From positions 18,947,501-19,011,500 of the forward strand of contig NC_067201.1 in the NCBI RefSeq assembly GCF_000699445.3: 64,000 nt of DNA. Reading direction: 5' to 3'. A program made the translations under genes and the position numbers. Within the stretch, counting starts at the first letter, position 1, and each line of letters begins with the position of its first letter. The notes beneath the pieces were generated by a model, which saw only the letters and a list, made by a program, of their open reading frames with translations, searched no databases and had not been told where the DNA came from. Positions 45,501 through 60,500 of the stretch are shown in pieces. The DNA comes from Schistosoma haematobium (taxonomy: Eukaryota > Platyhelminthes > Trematoda > Strigeidida > Schistosomatidae).

Positions 45501-48500
45501 CTTCTGTTGCAAGTAAGTATCGAACCGAGCTAGCTTCTAGGCTATCATTTGAGCATTCGGATGATATTGTCTTACTGTGCGATAATACCCAAGCTATGCA
45601 ATCCGCACCCAATCAGTTGGCAATCAATGTCCATAGGTATGGAATGTGCTTTGCACCTTGGAAGTGCAAAGTACTTCTACGAAACTGACAGGATCCTAAT
45701 CTTGTACTCACCCTGGATGGTGGGCAGATAGAAATAGTTGAGAAGTTCGTGTATCTAGGTAGCTGCATAAGTGCTGGTGGTGGCGTGAGTGATGAGATCA
45801 ATGCACGCATAGTGAAAGCCAGAGCGGCTTATGCCAATCTGGGCCATCTTTGGCGCCTTCGTGATGTTAGTCTGGCTGTAAATGGTCGGATCTACAACAC
45901 GTCGATGAGAGCAGTTTTGCTCTATGCTTGTGAGACCTGGCCTCTCCGAGTTGAGGATGTTAGACAACTCTCTGTGTTCGATCATCACTGTCTCCGAAGG
46001 ATTGCTGACATCCAGTGGCAACACCATGTTAGTAATGCAGAGGTTCGGCATCGTGTGTTCTGGCGCAGATAATCCGATTGGTGTCACCATCTTGAAACGC
46101 CGACTTCTGTGGCTTGGACATGTTCTACGACTGTCGTCCCAAAGAATTCCACGTCGAGCATTATTTGCCGACGCTGGGACTGGTTGGAAAAAGCGGAGAG
46201 GTGGTCAGTGTATGACATGGTGTCGTAGTATGAAAGAAAGCTGCAAAGGGCTGTCTTGTGTTGGTCCTTCACGACTCCCTGGCTGGGGTCCGAGAGATGG
46301 TGCGACACAGTGGCTAGAGACGTTATCAGATATGGCTCAGAATAGAAGCCAGTGGCGATCCTGCTGTAATCTTCTTTTACTTTCTTCATAAAACAATGGT
46401 TGTTTCTTCCTTAACTGAAAGATTTCTTCCGATTGTACCTTTCGGTTTCCCCATTATTATTATTACACTACCTTACATCAATCTCTTCGTTTTTGTTCTT
46501 TTTTTTACGCTCCTTGCCTTTTTTCTTTTTCCTTCTCTTTAAATTCTCATTGTTTTGTGTGGCGCATATATATTTGGCGCACTCTTGTACCAATACTTAT
46601 GTGTTCTAATAAAATAAAATAATAATAAATACATAGCATTCAAATTATTGCTATAATTATCACTGTTATTACGCGTCGTAACAGGATTAGTCAGTTCAAC
46701 CCAAAGTAAAACCTGACACATCTGTAGATTGACTCAATTTGACACACCTCATGCGGAGAGAGAAATCGAATTATCCGGGCAAATCTCATAGAAATACGGA
46801 TAGATTAGCACTAATTGTAATGAAAAATTAGACATCGAAAATACGATTCGAAAAGAAAATATGGACTAGTCAAGTGGAAAAAATTCATATGGCATTTAGA
46901 AACTTAGAATCTAAACAAAGTCAAAGAATGAATATACCTACACTATTGCAAACGATTCTGAACCATACCACCCAGTCTCCAAGCGTTGGTTACGACAATC
47001 ACAAGGACTCCAACCAGGTAGTCTACACCTACCCACATGGCTTAGTCTAATAGTGTCTTCATGGATCGATACCATATATTGGCTTCATTGCGTCTAGCTT
47101 CCAACCTATTGCATCTGTCATCGTCGCGCCTCCAGGTAGTCAGTGGATAGGCATACGTGACACGTCCCAACCATCCCGGTCGATAATGATTCACTATTTC
47201 ATCAACCAACTTGCCATGCTTACCTAGTACTGTCTGTTTAACTTCAGTATTGCTAATTCGATGGTCCCGAAATGCACGAACAATGGTTCTAAGACAACTG
47301 TGACCGAATAGTAGTAACCTATAAATATCCTCCGTCTCTGAACGTCACGTTTAACAGTTATAACATAGGACAGAGAACTGCTGCTCAGTAAAGCCGTTCT
47401 TTAGTTGGTAGACGAATGCATTACTTACTGAACAAGTGACGCAAGTTAGCAAGTCAGCCGAACTTTCTGGATTTGTGCCAAAATCTTGCAGTAACAAAAT
47501 TACATAGAAAAAAGAGGCACAGTACTATTGATGGATAGTCTTGGTATACTCTGAAATCGAAATACATGCATATTAAAAACCATTTGTGTCATTAGCAAGT
47601 TATTTATTGGTCAACATATTCGGAAATCTTTGATCAAAATGAAACCTTTATAGAGATCGAGAGTCAAGATGACGTCAGTTGTGTATGTCTCTTTAAATAT
47701 CTTTCCTAATAGTTCCGCAGAGTTTATATGGTTAGGTATTTGAGCGAATTCTACGACTCAATGAGACATTTTCGAACACAAAATTAAGGCGTTTTACAAA
47801 GGAATGCTCAACAAAATTTTAAACATTACCTAGATTAATAACTTAAAAGATTATTGTTAGAGGAAAATATCGGCACTTTTTATAATGAGTTCCCCTACAT
47901 GCTTATTTAACAATAGTATTTTACTTAATTCGCAGAACTGTTTTAGAGACATCATACTTTTTGTAACTACAATTAAGCAGAACTAAGAGTATGTAGATGA
48001 TTAATCTGTATATATGTTTATTTCTGGATTGAAAAACAACTTACCTAGTTGGTAATGATACTGGAGATTGATTTTCAGATGGAACAAAATCAATAGGTAA
48101 AGGCTGGAGGTGTAAATGTTTGTAAGTTGCACGGTTATCCCAAAGATAGATACCAAGGCAGTTTGAATGAGTTGTACATAGAAATTCATTTGCCCTGGAT
48201 AAAGCGATTGAAGTGATAGGAATTTCTACACGAAAGCAGTCTATCAGTCTGAGAAATAGTAAAGTAATTACAGTAAGCAGTTAGATATAAAACCAAGATA
48301 AAGCTAGAATAAACAACTGAGATTTTTGAGATGTTGGGGGATATTTGTAGCTTAGGATGAGGGTTTTGCAGGCGCTTTGTTTACTGAGTTAGTTGGTTTA
48401 ATTGTGAAAATTCCAGTGTCTTATCGAAACATCATCAACAAACACTTCAATAAGTCATGAGTGATTAGCATTTCTCCGTAATTGATTAGTTGCTTGTTCT

Positions 48501-51500
48501 GTTAACCTACAATTCAGTTACTTGTTGTTCCACTTCTATGATTAGTATGTCATTCATATAAGCTGCAACACCTGGAACATCTTGTAGTACAGTGTACATT
48601 ACCTGCTGAAATATAGATGGGGCCGTCTTGAATACGAAAGGTAGTCAATTATATCGAAGTAGGCCCTTGTATATGTTTATGGTGAGCAGATCTTGGCACT
48701 ATTCAGCAGAAGGAATTTGTAAATATGCTTCCAATAAATCCAACTTTGCAAAGAGCTTACCTCCTGCCAGCGGGACATAGATTGGATTAAAGCATGTTCA
48801 ATGCATGATTGCGTTGGTGCACACTGATTGGCTAATTCTTACCCAATCAGAGCTAGCCGGTACGTGGAGAACAGTCTAGAATCTTCCCATGAAAAAAAAC
48901 AATAAATATACTGACGTTTTTCCTATTGAGCTTCTTACTTCCATCTAACCTTCTTATTCCCGTCCAACCGGGTTCTGATTTGAGGACTTGTCGAATGAAT
49001 TGGTGTATAAGAATACTAGGCAATAGGAATAGCTGGATTGTAATAAGAGAAAATTATAGCACCTCCATTCAGCTGAGCGAAAAGATCTTCAGGTATGGGT
49101 GTAGAATTATGGTCTACATCGTTATTAGTACTATTATAATAGTAGGCCTAATCCTAAAATTGAAGATATGTCATGATATAGCTGCCTAATCAACAAAACC
49201 TGACTTATTTCTAAAGATAATATCTCGCTATAATTTACTGATATCTTTCTTTTTGTTGTTAAATATACCTGGAGATGCCGGTGACCCACTGTTGCTAGTT
49301 ACGAAAGCTCTTATTTCGTCTAGAATCATTTAGTTATGTATAAGCACACTGAAAGTGGATCCTGCGTTCAGTAATTACCTACTTTTGATTCCATCGTCCT
49401 AACTTTGTGCACAACGTTGCTTATATTAGTTTGTGGTATGTAACATACCCGACCGTAGCTGCTACCTTGACGCGGTGGTCGGGCTTGCCTATTGTGATGA
49501 CCCAACCGAGCTATATTGGTTGGAACATATTTTTCTGTAGGTTCTACCATGCCAAGCAGGTCGATTGGAGAACGGTAAGACTAAAAGTAGCAACCCAAAG
49601 TCTGAGGGCGAAGTCGTACTGCTGACTGTAGAGGGGTGTGACAGCAGTAAAGTGTTTCCCTCAGACAACCAGCATCTGCAGCGATGCTGCCTTCCTTAGC
49701 TAGGACCGTAGAATCTCGCGCCATCCATGTGTGCTACGTCTCCGAAACGCCCATACAGGATCCAAGTAGCGTCAGTCATTTGACCTCACCATGTCAAAAT
49801 AAAGAATTAACTCGATTCACACTTCGTGTATCTGGAAGCCTTGATGCTGCTTCTCGTGGCCTCGCCGACGTAGGTATAGCATTGATTCCTAAGGCGGAAC
49901 TAGCTCTCCTAGACTGCATCCCAGTAGAAAGTCGTTTGTGCGCTGTCCGACTAAACGGAACAGTAAGGACTCGTCGTCTCTGCTTATTCTCACACTGACT
50001 GCAGCTCAGATGAGTTTTACAGAAAGCTTTCCGACCTTCACCGAAAAGCTAGGCGCTCTGATATGGTAATAATGGCTGGTGACTTTAATGCTTAAGTAGG
50101 TAAACTAAGCGAAAAGGAAGGACACCTGGGTGGATCTTATGGTGTCGTGGCTCAGAGAACAGATAATGGCGACTGTCTGTTGCAGCTATGCTCAGATAAC
50201 TGTCTGTTTCTAGCAAATACTAACTTTACGCATGAGGAAAAACATCTTTTAACATGGCGACCCCCGAATTCGTCTCAACGTTGGACCCAAATAGATCACA
50301 TCGCTATCAGCCACCGATGGAGGAGCTCGATAGAAGACTGTCGCTCATTCTGGAGCATATGCTTAGATCCAGATCATGCTCTAGTGCGAACGCGTATTTG
50401 TCTGCGTCTTACTGGTAGTAGGAAAGACGCTGCAAGGAAACCGCTTATGGCGTTACTTAATGATAGTCAACCTAAGAGTATATTTCATGAACAACTAGAA
50501 AAACAGTTAGACAGCCATGAATGTGATGCCCACTCTGTGACAGCATGGAATGATATCGAAAAAGCCGTGGAAACGGCAGTGATAGCTGCTAGTACGGTTA
50601 ACCACAAGGTTAGGGAGAAACACTGGATCTCAGCAGCATCTACCGCACTGACAGATGCTCGAAAACTCATTTCATCTTGCTCTGAACATAACGAAGAGCG
50701 GAGTCAGCTTAAGCACAAGCTGATAAGAAGCCTACGCAATCATCGTGAAAAGTGGTGACTAGCGAAAGCAAGAGAAATTCAATAAGTAATAATGGACAAG
50801 TGTTAAGACTTGTTAAGAAAACCGGTATTAGGAACCTGACTGTTAGCGAAACAATCTCAGAGAAAAATGGACATGTTACACATTCTCAATCCAAGAACCA
50901 TCGAGTAAGTAACGCATTTGTTAGGAAACGGGTACTAGGTAGGGATAGCAAATCAATTGATGAAATAGTGAAACTTCATCAGTTGAAATGGCTGTGACAT
51001 GTGTTACGTATGCCCAACCACCGACTGCCCCGACGTGCAATGTTCAATAGTATAGGAGTAGGTTGGAAGAAAGCTAGGGGCGGCCAGACCAAAACATGGC
51101 ACAAGTCCATGAAGTCACTGACAAGTGGACTGAGTCATGTTGGTAGGTGTAGACTACCTGGTTGGGGAGCGCGAGATGATAGCAACCGATGGTTAGAGAC
51201 CCTGAATGCCAAGGCTCAAAATCGTTTGCAATGGAGCAAGTGCATCAACTCTTTGTGTTTTCCCAAATTCTAATCTTCTGAATTCTTCATGTCCCTTTCT
51301 TTTTTCTCTTTCCAAATTTACTTCACTAGATTATACTCCTTGAATAATATCTTCAAACCCTAATTTTTCTGATTACAGCTTATAATTTTACTACATCTAG
51401 CACTACGGAATTTGAGTCGACAAGTGCATCTCTGTTCTAATGTGGTGTGGCAACTCGAACTGATATACGTACGTATGAAGTTCTACGTTGTTACTGACTG

Positions 51501-54500
51501 ACTTCTAGAGTTACTGCCGGTCCCAAGCTCGGGTAAAGTAGGAGGTTTCGGCGTGGGGTCGGCAACTCCATCTCGTAGAAAACAACTTTGCTAAAAAGAC
51601 GTTAACCAGATTAAACAAATCAAACCATTTAAACTCTGCCCTGGGAGTTGAAGGAAGAATTATAACGTCTCTCAATGAAAGCCGAGATTATTCGAAACTC
51701 ACGAGGCCGATACCCACTCTAACAACCAGAGCAGCAATTTTTAAAGGTACACGGAACGTCCGGACAATGTGAGAGACCGGGAAGACCAGTCAAATAGCAA
51801 CAGAAATGAGGAGATACAACTTGGCGGTGCTCGGAATATGTGAAACCTTTCGGACTGAAGCTGGACATCAAAGGTTAGATACGGCAGAGATGCTGCTGTA
51901 CTCTGGTCACGAAGAGAAAAATGCTATGCACACTCAAGGAGTTGCTGTGATGCTGTTCAAAGATGCAGGAAATGCACTTATTGGGTGGGAATCTCATGGA
52001 TCCACAATCACAAAAGCATCATTCGAAACAAAGAAGGAGGATATCACAATGAATGTTATGCACCCAACAATGATAGCAATGACGACAATAAAGATCAATT
52101 CTATGAGGCTGCAATCAATCATAGAGAAGTGCCCAAGAAAGGGCCTCACCATTATGATGAGAGGTCGAAACACCAAAGTCGGGATAGACAACACTGGATA
52201 TGAAAATGTCATGGGACGACATGGACTGGGAGAGAGAAACGAGAATGGGGGAAGATTTGCAAATCTATGTGCATTCAACAAATTGGTTATAGGCGGCACA
52301 ATATTCCCACACAAACGTATACACAAAGCTACATGGATCTCACCGGACCACACCGCGGAGAACCAGATAGATAATATTTGTATCCATAAAAAATTCCCAA
52401 GGACAGTGGAAGATATGAGAACCAGGAGAGGAGCTGACATAGCTTCGGATCACCACCTGGTGGCGGCCAACATGAAACTGAGGTTAAAGAAATACTGGAC
52501 AACTGGGGGAACAGCATTACATAGGTTAAATACAACGAACTCAACGAATTCAAGATAAATCTCAACAACAGGTTCCAAGCCTTACAAGATCTACTGAAGG
52601 AAGAAACTACTATGGAGGACAACTGGAAAGGTATCAAAAAAGCAATAACTTCAACGTGTCAGGACGTTCTTGGTCACAAAGAATGGTCATGAAGAATGGA
52701 TTTCTATGGAAACCCTGAACAATGTTCAAGAAAGGAAGAATAAGAAGACAGCAATTAACAACTGCCGAACACGGGCAGAGAAAGTCAAGGAACAAGCTGA
52801 GTACACAGAAGCAAACAAGCAAGTGAAGAGCATCAAAACCGACAAGCAGAAATATATGGAAGAACTAACAACGACGGCAGAAAAAGCTGCAAGTGAAATA
52901 AATATGATACACCGAAGAAACTAACAGGGGCTTCCATGATTCTGATTTGAGACTGTTCGAACCGCTTCTCCTGACGCTATAATTAGGCTTCTAGTTGTTT
53001 AAAAGAAATGTTTACTGCAGTTTTCTTTGATAAATCTTCAGACCGAACGATTGAATTAGTTGGCGAAGCTCTTCTAACAACCCCAGGCTAACTCTACACG
53101 GCAACTTGAACACGAGAGCAGAGGCGCGAAATATAGAAAAAACGCTTTACTCCAATGTTTGTTCATGCACAGAAAACTGAGGGTATTCATAGCATTTCAG
53201 GTGGCTTTGAGATTTTGGGAGGTTCCGGAACCTTACTAAACATAACGGCAGGATAGTTAATAATCCCATCAAAAGTGTGACACGTGACTACTCACGTTCT
53301 AGATATTTCTGAGAAAATTTCTGTTGGGATATTCAGAAAAATATCCCAAAAATTATTCTGTTAAGTCTAACGCTATCCTTGGACTTGAAATGGTGTTATT
53401 TTCTTACTGGTCAATATTTACTTCATGTGTCGTTTTCCTACTGGTCAGTATTGTACAATGTTATTTTCTATTTTATGGTACGATGTGGTCTGCTTGATTG
53501 GTATATAAACAGAGTACGTTTGAAATATAATGATTCATATATCCGAGGCTGAGACTTGCGTTCTGGACTCAACTGGCTGGGCTAGACAGGGAAGCGGGAC
53601 CAATCAGAACCCTAGGCCGTTCTTACGTGTTTGCGCGTCTTTGGTCCGTTCGATAATATGGGCTTTCTTCTAGGCGTTTTCTGGGTTTCTTTATTCATTA
53701 GTCAACAAATAAAGTTTGAGTTGTACAAGAAAATAAAGTTTTAGTCGTTGATGTGAGAAACTGGTTGCTGATAACGCTGAGTAATATATCTATAGATGGA
53801 ACTTTAGTAATGTTAAAATCACGAACATACAAATTTACAAAGCTGATACATGTCATTATTCTAGTCAATTTTTTTATCTGTTGTATCCTAGTGAAGATTA
53901 CATTACGAGTAACTTCTGAGACCTATTAATGAACTAATATCATCTATATGTTCCTATGGTATAACTATTCAGTAATTAAATTATGTATATTTATATTCCT
54001 CTTATTATAAGCTTTATTTTGACCTATAATTAATTATTATACGATTTACTGCTCTTAAATCATACTCAGTTTATTAATTACTGTCTCCCACGTTCACAGA
54101 CACTTTTTGGCTTTATTGTGTATGAATGTTATTCCTTATTTTATAGTGCGTTGCGGTCTGTTTGGTTGGTATATAAACCGAGTATGTCTGAAATAAATGA
54201 TTTGCATAGCGGAAGCTGTTGTTGGCATTCCGGACTCAGGCGAGCAGTGGACCAATAGGACGCTAGGCTGATCAGACCGAACGCACGTCATTGGTTTAGT
54301 ACAGTACAGGGGTGAATAAATTACGTGATAACTAGCGAGCCATAAAGACACAACAGTATGCACTAACAGTAAGACATATTATGGTGAACTCTGAATTAAT
54401 TTAATAGTCTACACAACCCCATACTGATAATTATAATATGCTAACTAAGCCTCGGAGTACTAATAAGGAGATATGACCAGTGGAGATAACCCGTGTCAGG

Positions 54501-57500
54501 TAGAAATAGTTATCTACCTCAGTACAATGGAAGAAGGTCGCTAAATTTCGTGGATTGTTTAAAGTTAGACGTTAACGCCGTTGGATGCCGGCTCAGTGGT
54601 CTAGAGGTTAGGTGTTCGCGCGCGAGACAGGATGTCCTGGGTTCGAGTCTGGCAAGTGGGGCCATGGATACGCGTGATGAGTCTGATAATAGGACGAAAC
54701 GGCCATTAAGTGTTTCCAGGTTTTCAATGGTGGTCTTACATCAATCGATTCATCATCTCAATCAAAAATAAGATATATGAATTTTACTTACTTACTATCC
54801 ACTATATCCCACGTTTTTACCAAGGGATCTCCGTGATGTGCGGAAACTAACCATCGGCCGTCAAATGAAATGTCCTACAGTTAAATAGGAGGGACACTAT
54901 TAAGCGACAGTGAGAATGAAGCGTAAGACAAAAAAGTTACATGTGTTCGAGTAAAATATGGAACTGACTAGTGTCTTATTACCAGAAAAAGTGAAATCAC
55001 TTGATAATGCTTACTAAAAATAAATGTAGTTTGTCCTCCATCAAAAATTATTCAGATAATAAACAAGTTATTCTTCATTTATAAACATAATTCATTCAAA
55101 TCTTAGGATGAATATACGTTGTAACTTCGTAAGTTTGTAATGCTGATAAATACCAATAACAATAATTTGATTACCGATTACTTAGTGACGTAGGTTTATG
55201 AGTTCATCTTGGAGTTGACACTTTAAATGTGAAGGATGATACTGATACCCAGTCGCCCAAATCGAAGTAGAGATCACTTTAAACTAGAAACTTCCACCAT
55301 AGGTGGACGCTGATGTTGTCCAGAACAACAGCTTTCCAATCAGAATATTAAACTCAGAAAACGTAACACTACCAAAAGTATGCACCTTAGTTATATATGT
55401 TTTCTTTCATTTCAAACCTTAAACTCCATAATTGAAGGCCGGATAATTTAATTTGAAAGTATTCATTTCAAAATCGACAATTAAAAACACTAAATTTCAC
55501 GGATTCAGACATATCTTACGTTACTCACATCCTATTATCCATCTTGAGAGATAACTAGTTACTAAGATTGGGCTGATACATCAAACCACCACATAGTTTT
55601 GAGCAGAATATGTCCCTGATGTGGCCGAACCAACCAAACCGTGATTGAATAATGGGAGGTCAGTTTGTGTGTTATCCCCAATGGCGTTCAACCAATCAGT
55701 GGATATACACACATAAACGTGATATAAAAGTGACCAAAAAAATTTTTCTTTCTACATTCCTTGTCAGTTGATAATTAAGTTAAATATGTTCTGAGTTTTT
55801 GGAAGTGTTCTCCTTGTTCATTTTTACTCAGTACATCAGCATTTATAGTTCGCGTCATACTAATTTTAATACAACGATTAGTACATGAATACCTCAAAAC
55901 CGTTAATCTCGCTTACATTCTTTATCCTAATTATCTTCTTATTCCACTCCCCTTTGTGTCTTGCTCTATACTATCTATTTATATTCAGTGACCCGTTTCA
56001 TTTTTCATAACCTCTGAGCATATGAAGTAACGTATATCTGTTATATAATATTCATAAGTATTTATATAAGCTGACGGAACTCAATGTACTTATTATTATT
56101 ATGATCGCATTCTCTTCGTGCTTGCAATATATTTTTTTCAATTCTAGTATATTTGATGAATGTTTGTCTAATTGTAACAGTTTCCATATTCTGATGTTCT
56201 TTGTTCTTATTTTGCCATAGCGACTTCGACACATATCCTAGGTTGTTATAAATAGCTCTATAAACCTATTATTAGGAGGCACTTCCCTCTGATTGTACAC
56301 AAACTCGGTACACTCCGTAGTCACTTCATGGGTTGAGGTTTACCACGTATTTTACATAATTTCGTAGCAATAGTGTTGTTATAGATAATCCTGTGTTTTG
56401 GTTTGACGAATTTGACGCGTCACTCGACCGTGCGGTTGAAGTTTTGATAAGGAATTAACAAATGTAATGAAAAGAGATGGATCAAGAACACTGACTGATT
56501 AATTTTAGTGATTACTGTCTTTCAATGAGTACCTCTGTTTAAATTTACGATTTAAGAATATCATACAGAATAAAAATGAAGTAACTCTCGTTTACCATAT
56601 CAACACAAGGTTGGACTTCAGAATTGATGAACGTCCGAATAACCTTTCGATGTACAATGTCAACCAAAGTGATAGCCGCATTCGACAAAGCGACAGCTAG
56701 AACATCACTATAAACAGAACAGATATATTTAATAGAAAAATCTGAAACTCTTTAAAATCTTAATTGAAATGCTTCTATACGGCAGCATATCAGGTATAAA
56801 AACGGACAGTTTACGGCTAGAGACACAAAATAGGTTGTGGTGTTTTGCTACTTATATTGACATAAGTAGTATATGATGTTAGTCGTCAACAGGTCTGGCA
56901 GCAGAGACAAGAGGATCGAACAGTAAGGAATGGAAACAGGATGCAATTTGCATGAAAATGTAAGAACAATGTAGTCTGAGTCATTTTGAGACAACTGGTG
57001 GACATTTTGCAAATTAAGCATTTATTTTATGATTGTTAGATTTTATTAACAAGTCATGTAATTTTGTGTTAAATACATTCGATTGTTCCCACTGGTGTTC
57101 TTGTTCACTACAAGGTTAGTTCGTTATTGAAGAGTAAGAATGATTGCCTATGACTTCGGAGTTTACGAACTTAAAAGTGAATTAGCAGATCACTCTGATA
57201 AACTTGTGGCTGATGAAATTTTGATACAGTAACAAAAGCATTCGCCTTTTAATAACATTGGGTCACTGGTATAGACTAGGTGTCCATCTCCTTATCAAAC
57301 AGCGAGTGCATTGAACAACAGCACATGTTCAGCTTTGACGCTGCGAAATGTGTACTTCGAAAGGGACGGATATATGCACGTTACTAACATTTCATCAAGG
57401 ATGACTATGGAAACTTGCTCACGTGTGATGAAATAACCCAGTGGGTAATGCTGAATTAAAGTGTGTTATTCATAATTAACACAAATTTGTCCTAGTCAAA

Positions 57501-60500
57501 GTTACCAAGCAACATCATCATGGAAAGACAAAGCTGACATAACCTATAGCAAATAAATATCAGTAATGGAGGTAAACTAAACATACAGAATATAGTGCGA
57601 AAAAGATCAATTCGATCAATAAAAAGCAAGCAATGTTGGAGCTCATAATGACGAACGAATGGAGCCACATCTTTATGAGTGATTCTGAGCCGTGTCACAC
57701 AGTATCTCCAACCGCTGGCCGTGGTTGTCGCATAAACCTCAACTGGGTTGCTTAAAACTAACAAGCCAGTTTAAGGGACAATGACTTGATAAACTGATGA
57801 TACGTATTGATTTGGCAGCCCCTAGTTTTCTTCTAATCTATTTCGTGGAGGGTCTTATGAATAAACGAAAAGTCACACTGCATTACTCAATACAAATGAA
57901 TGATAAACTGAACAAAAATTACATCACTCAATCTTACATTTCATCCCTTTCTGAAATATTGTGTGGAGTATCTGGAATCCACAAAACTTCCTATTTTAAT
58001 GAAGTACTTTTCAATTCGGTTCAATTTTAATTCAATTACCGCTATCATCATCAGCCTGACCATCTAGAATATAGGTCCAGTTGATTGAGCGGTGCCATAT
58101 TGGTCTTTCCTTTAATTGTGTAATTCGGAGGTAATTGTACACTTGAAGTGTCTATCAATATCTCCTGTGGTAGACGGTTTGTTGATGTTGTAAGACTCGG
58201 CGCTATGTATCCTAGCAATTGACCAACAATGCCGTGTGTGTTTGTTCCTTTCAACGGCCACCCTACATACTACCTGATATGGTCACCAGCCCATCTTTTA
58301 CCCATGCGTCATGCTTGTCTGTATTCTCGGACGAACGCAAGAGACCCGATCTTAGACTGAAAATTTCAGTAGATAGTTTCTTCACAACTAGTCAGTCACG
58401 GTAACATCAGGTGGTCAGTCAGTCAGTAACAACGTAGAACTTCGTACGTACTTACATCAGTTCGAGTTGCCACACCACATTAGAACAGAGATGCACTTGT
58501 CGACTCAAATTCCGTAGTGCTAGATGCAGTAAAATTATAAGCAGTAATCGGAAACATTAGGGATTGAAGATATTATTCAAGGAGTATAATCTAGTGAAGT
58601 AAATTTAGAAAGAGGAAAAACAAGGAACATGAAGAATTCAGGTGGTGGATTGCTTTCGATTCTGTGATATATACGAATTTTCGCCGACGAATTCTGATTC
58701 GTTGGTGAGTAAAATGTTGTCCGCTGCACAAGCAAAACGTCATGTAGTACTTCGATGGATGTCCACTCTACATTCGGTTATTACAATCCGAAAACTGCTT
58801 CACCCATGATATTTAGCTGAGTTCATAAGACAAGAGAGGCAGATCAGCCCATACAAGCCACACGTTGAATAAGCCAACGAAAACTAGTGGAGTATTCAGT
58901 TACAGTACGAAAGCACTTCGAGAACTTTCAAAGTTTTGAATCGAATCATGCGCTCATTATTTAGTAAAACCAGACAGGTGAGAGTACGAAATTATTATCC
59001 TTGACAGTAAGGTAATGACAGAGGAGAGGAAACAGGTACATTCGATTGATTCCCAGATGGGAAGAAACGAGCATCTTGGGTTCCAAAACTAATCACTATC
59101 GATGAAGGCGAGTGATTAAATAAGAGCCCGCCCTGGTATGGCCGAGTGTGTTGAATCCGCTCTCCCTCTCGAAATGCTCTCACATGGCTACGCGTACACA
59201 GCCTCTACCATCGAAGTCCTATTCGCTGCCTTCTCGTGACGGGGCTGTTGTTTACGAAAATGAGAGTACAAAAAGCGAATGTCCGGCGCTTTAACCGGAT
59301 TCCAAACAAAATCAATGGTGCACATGGGCTCCAGTATCCTGAGGGAACAAATCGCGTATGAACCAATTGTTGGTCACCGGCTTCCATGGGACTGCATCTC
59401 CTCACGATGCTCCACTGCCTTGTGGGTTAGAGCTTTAGGTCGAAGGTTCGGGGAGTGACCCCCTAAGAAAACCACCTGCTACGGTTTGGGCACCCAGGCA
59501 GTATCACAGCCCTCACACATATCGAATGAGATTTGTGTGGCGCGTATGTATTTGGTGCCTCCTTGTACCAATATCTATGTGTTAAAATAAGTAAATAATT
59601 AATTAATTAATTAAATAAGTGAACCTCTTGAGTTCACTTGAAGGAGTCTGGGAACTCATATTTTACACAAACTTAGAGATGGGAATATTAACCAAGCTAC
59701 TCAGAAAACATTAAAATATTTGTTGTATGATTATTGATTACCTATCAGCATGAAATCTGACCAACAAAGAGGTTGATGGTAAGTCAAGTTGTCCATGTAA
59801 CTTGTGCTCGTGAAAAGACCAGAAACGAATTTCACTTTCACCAACAGTTATGGTAACTCGGTTTACATTATTGACAGCTAGTCCGACAATAGAGCACAAA
59901 TGTGCTAGTAGTGATGATGAAAAAATAAAGTACAAAATAAATAATTTAAATTTAAAAAGGGAAAAAGGGAAATAAATTATATTGTACACACAAAACAAAT
60001 ATTATGTTTTCCTCCCCACTACTTTTTGTCGAGGTAAACCGCTAGTCTACATTGAGATATTGAAAAAATACAAATATTCGGATTGCTGAAACGTAAAAAG
60101 CTATCTGAACAGTTTGATTAGTAATTGTTGAAAATAGCGTGAGCTGTGCTGAATGTCTATACTTGTTGGGAATTAAGAACAATATTTTGATAGAAAAATT
60201 GTTTCCTTTTCATTTTAGTATTTAAGTCTTTTCTTTATGCTACAAGAAATAGCATCAACTCCTTATAATTACATATATTAGACTTCGCTTTATATTATTC
60301 TGTATTTGAATTCGAGTTAGAAAACAGGGAATCTGAAACATTACTATGACGAATTAGACAGTGAGAAAACTTTTGATAGCAAAATACACCTAACAATCAG
60401 AATGAGATAGCTGTTTTAGATTTCTCGATTCCTATTGAAGGAGGGTTATTAGCTCAAAACTACGGAGTTATGAAGAATTTTGAAGAGCATTACTGAGACA

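Noticed and set aside
48001..48189. 62-codon - strand frame as a separate protein
   Set aside because: It is a shifted frame over the true UTP21 exon 48045-48248.
54590..54660. Genuine tRNA gene
   Set aside because: It has A and B boxes but no full cloverleaf, and continues into a hammerhead remnant; the same unit recurs elsewhere, so it is a SINE.
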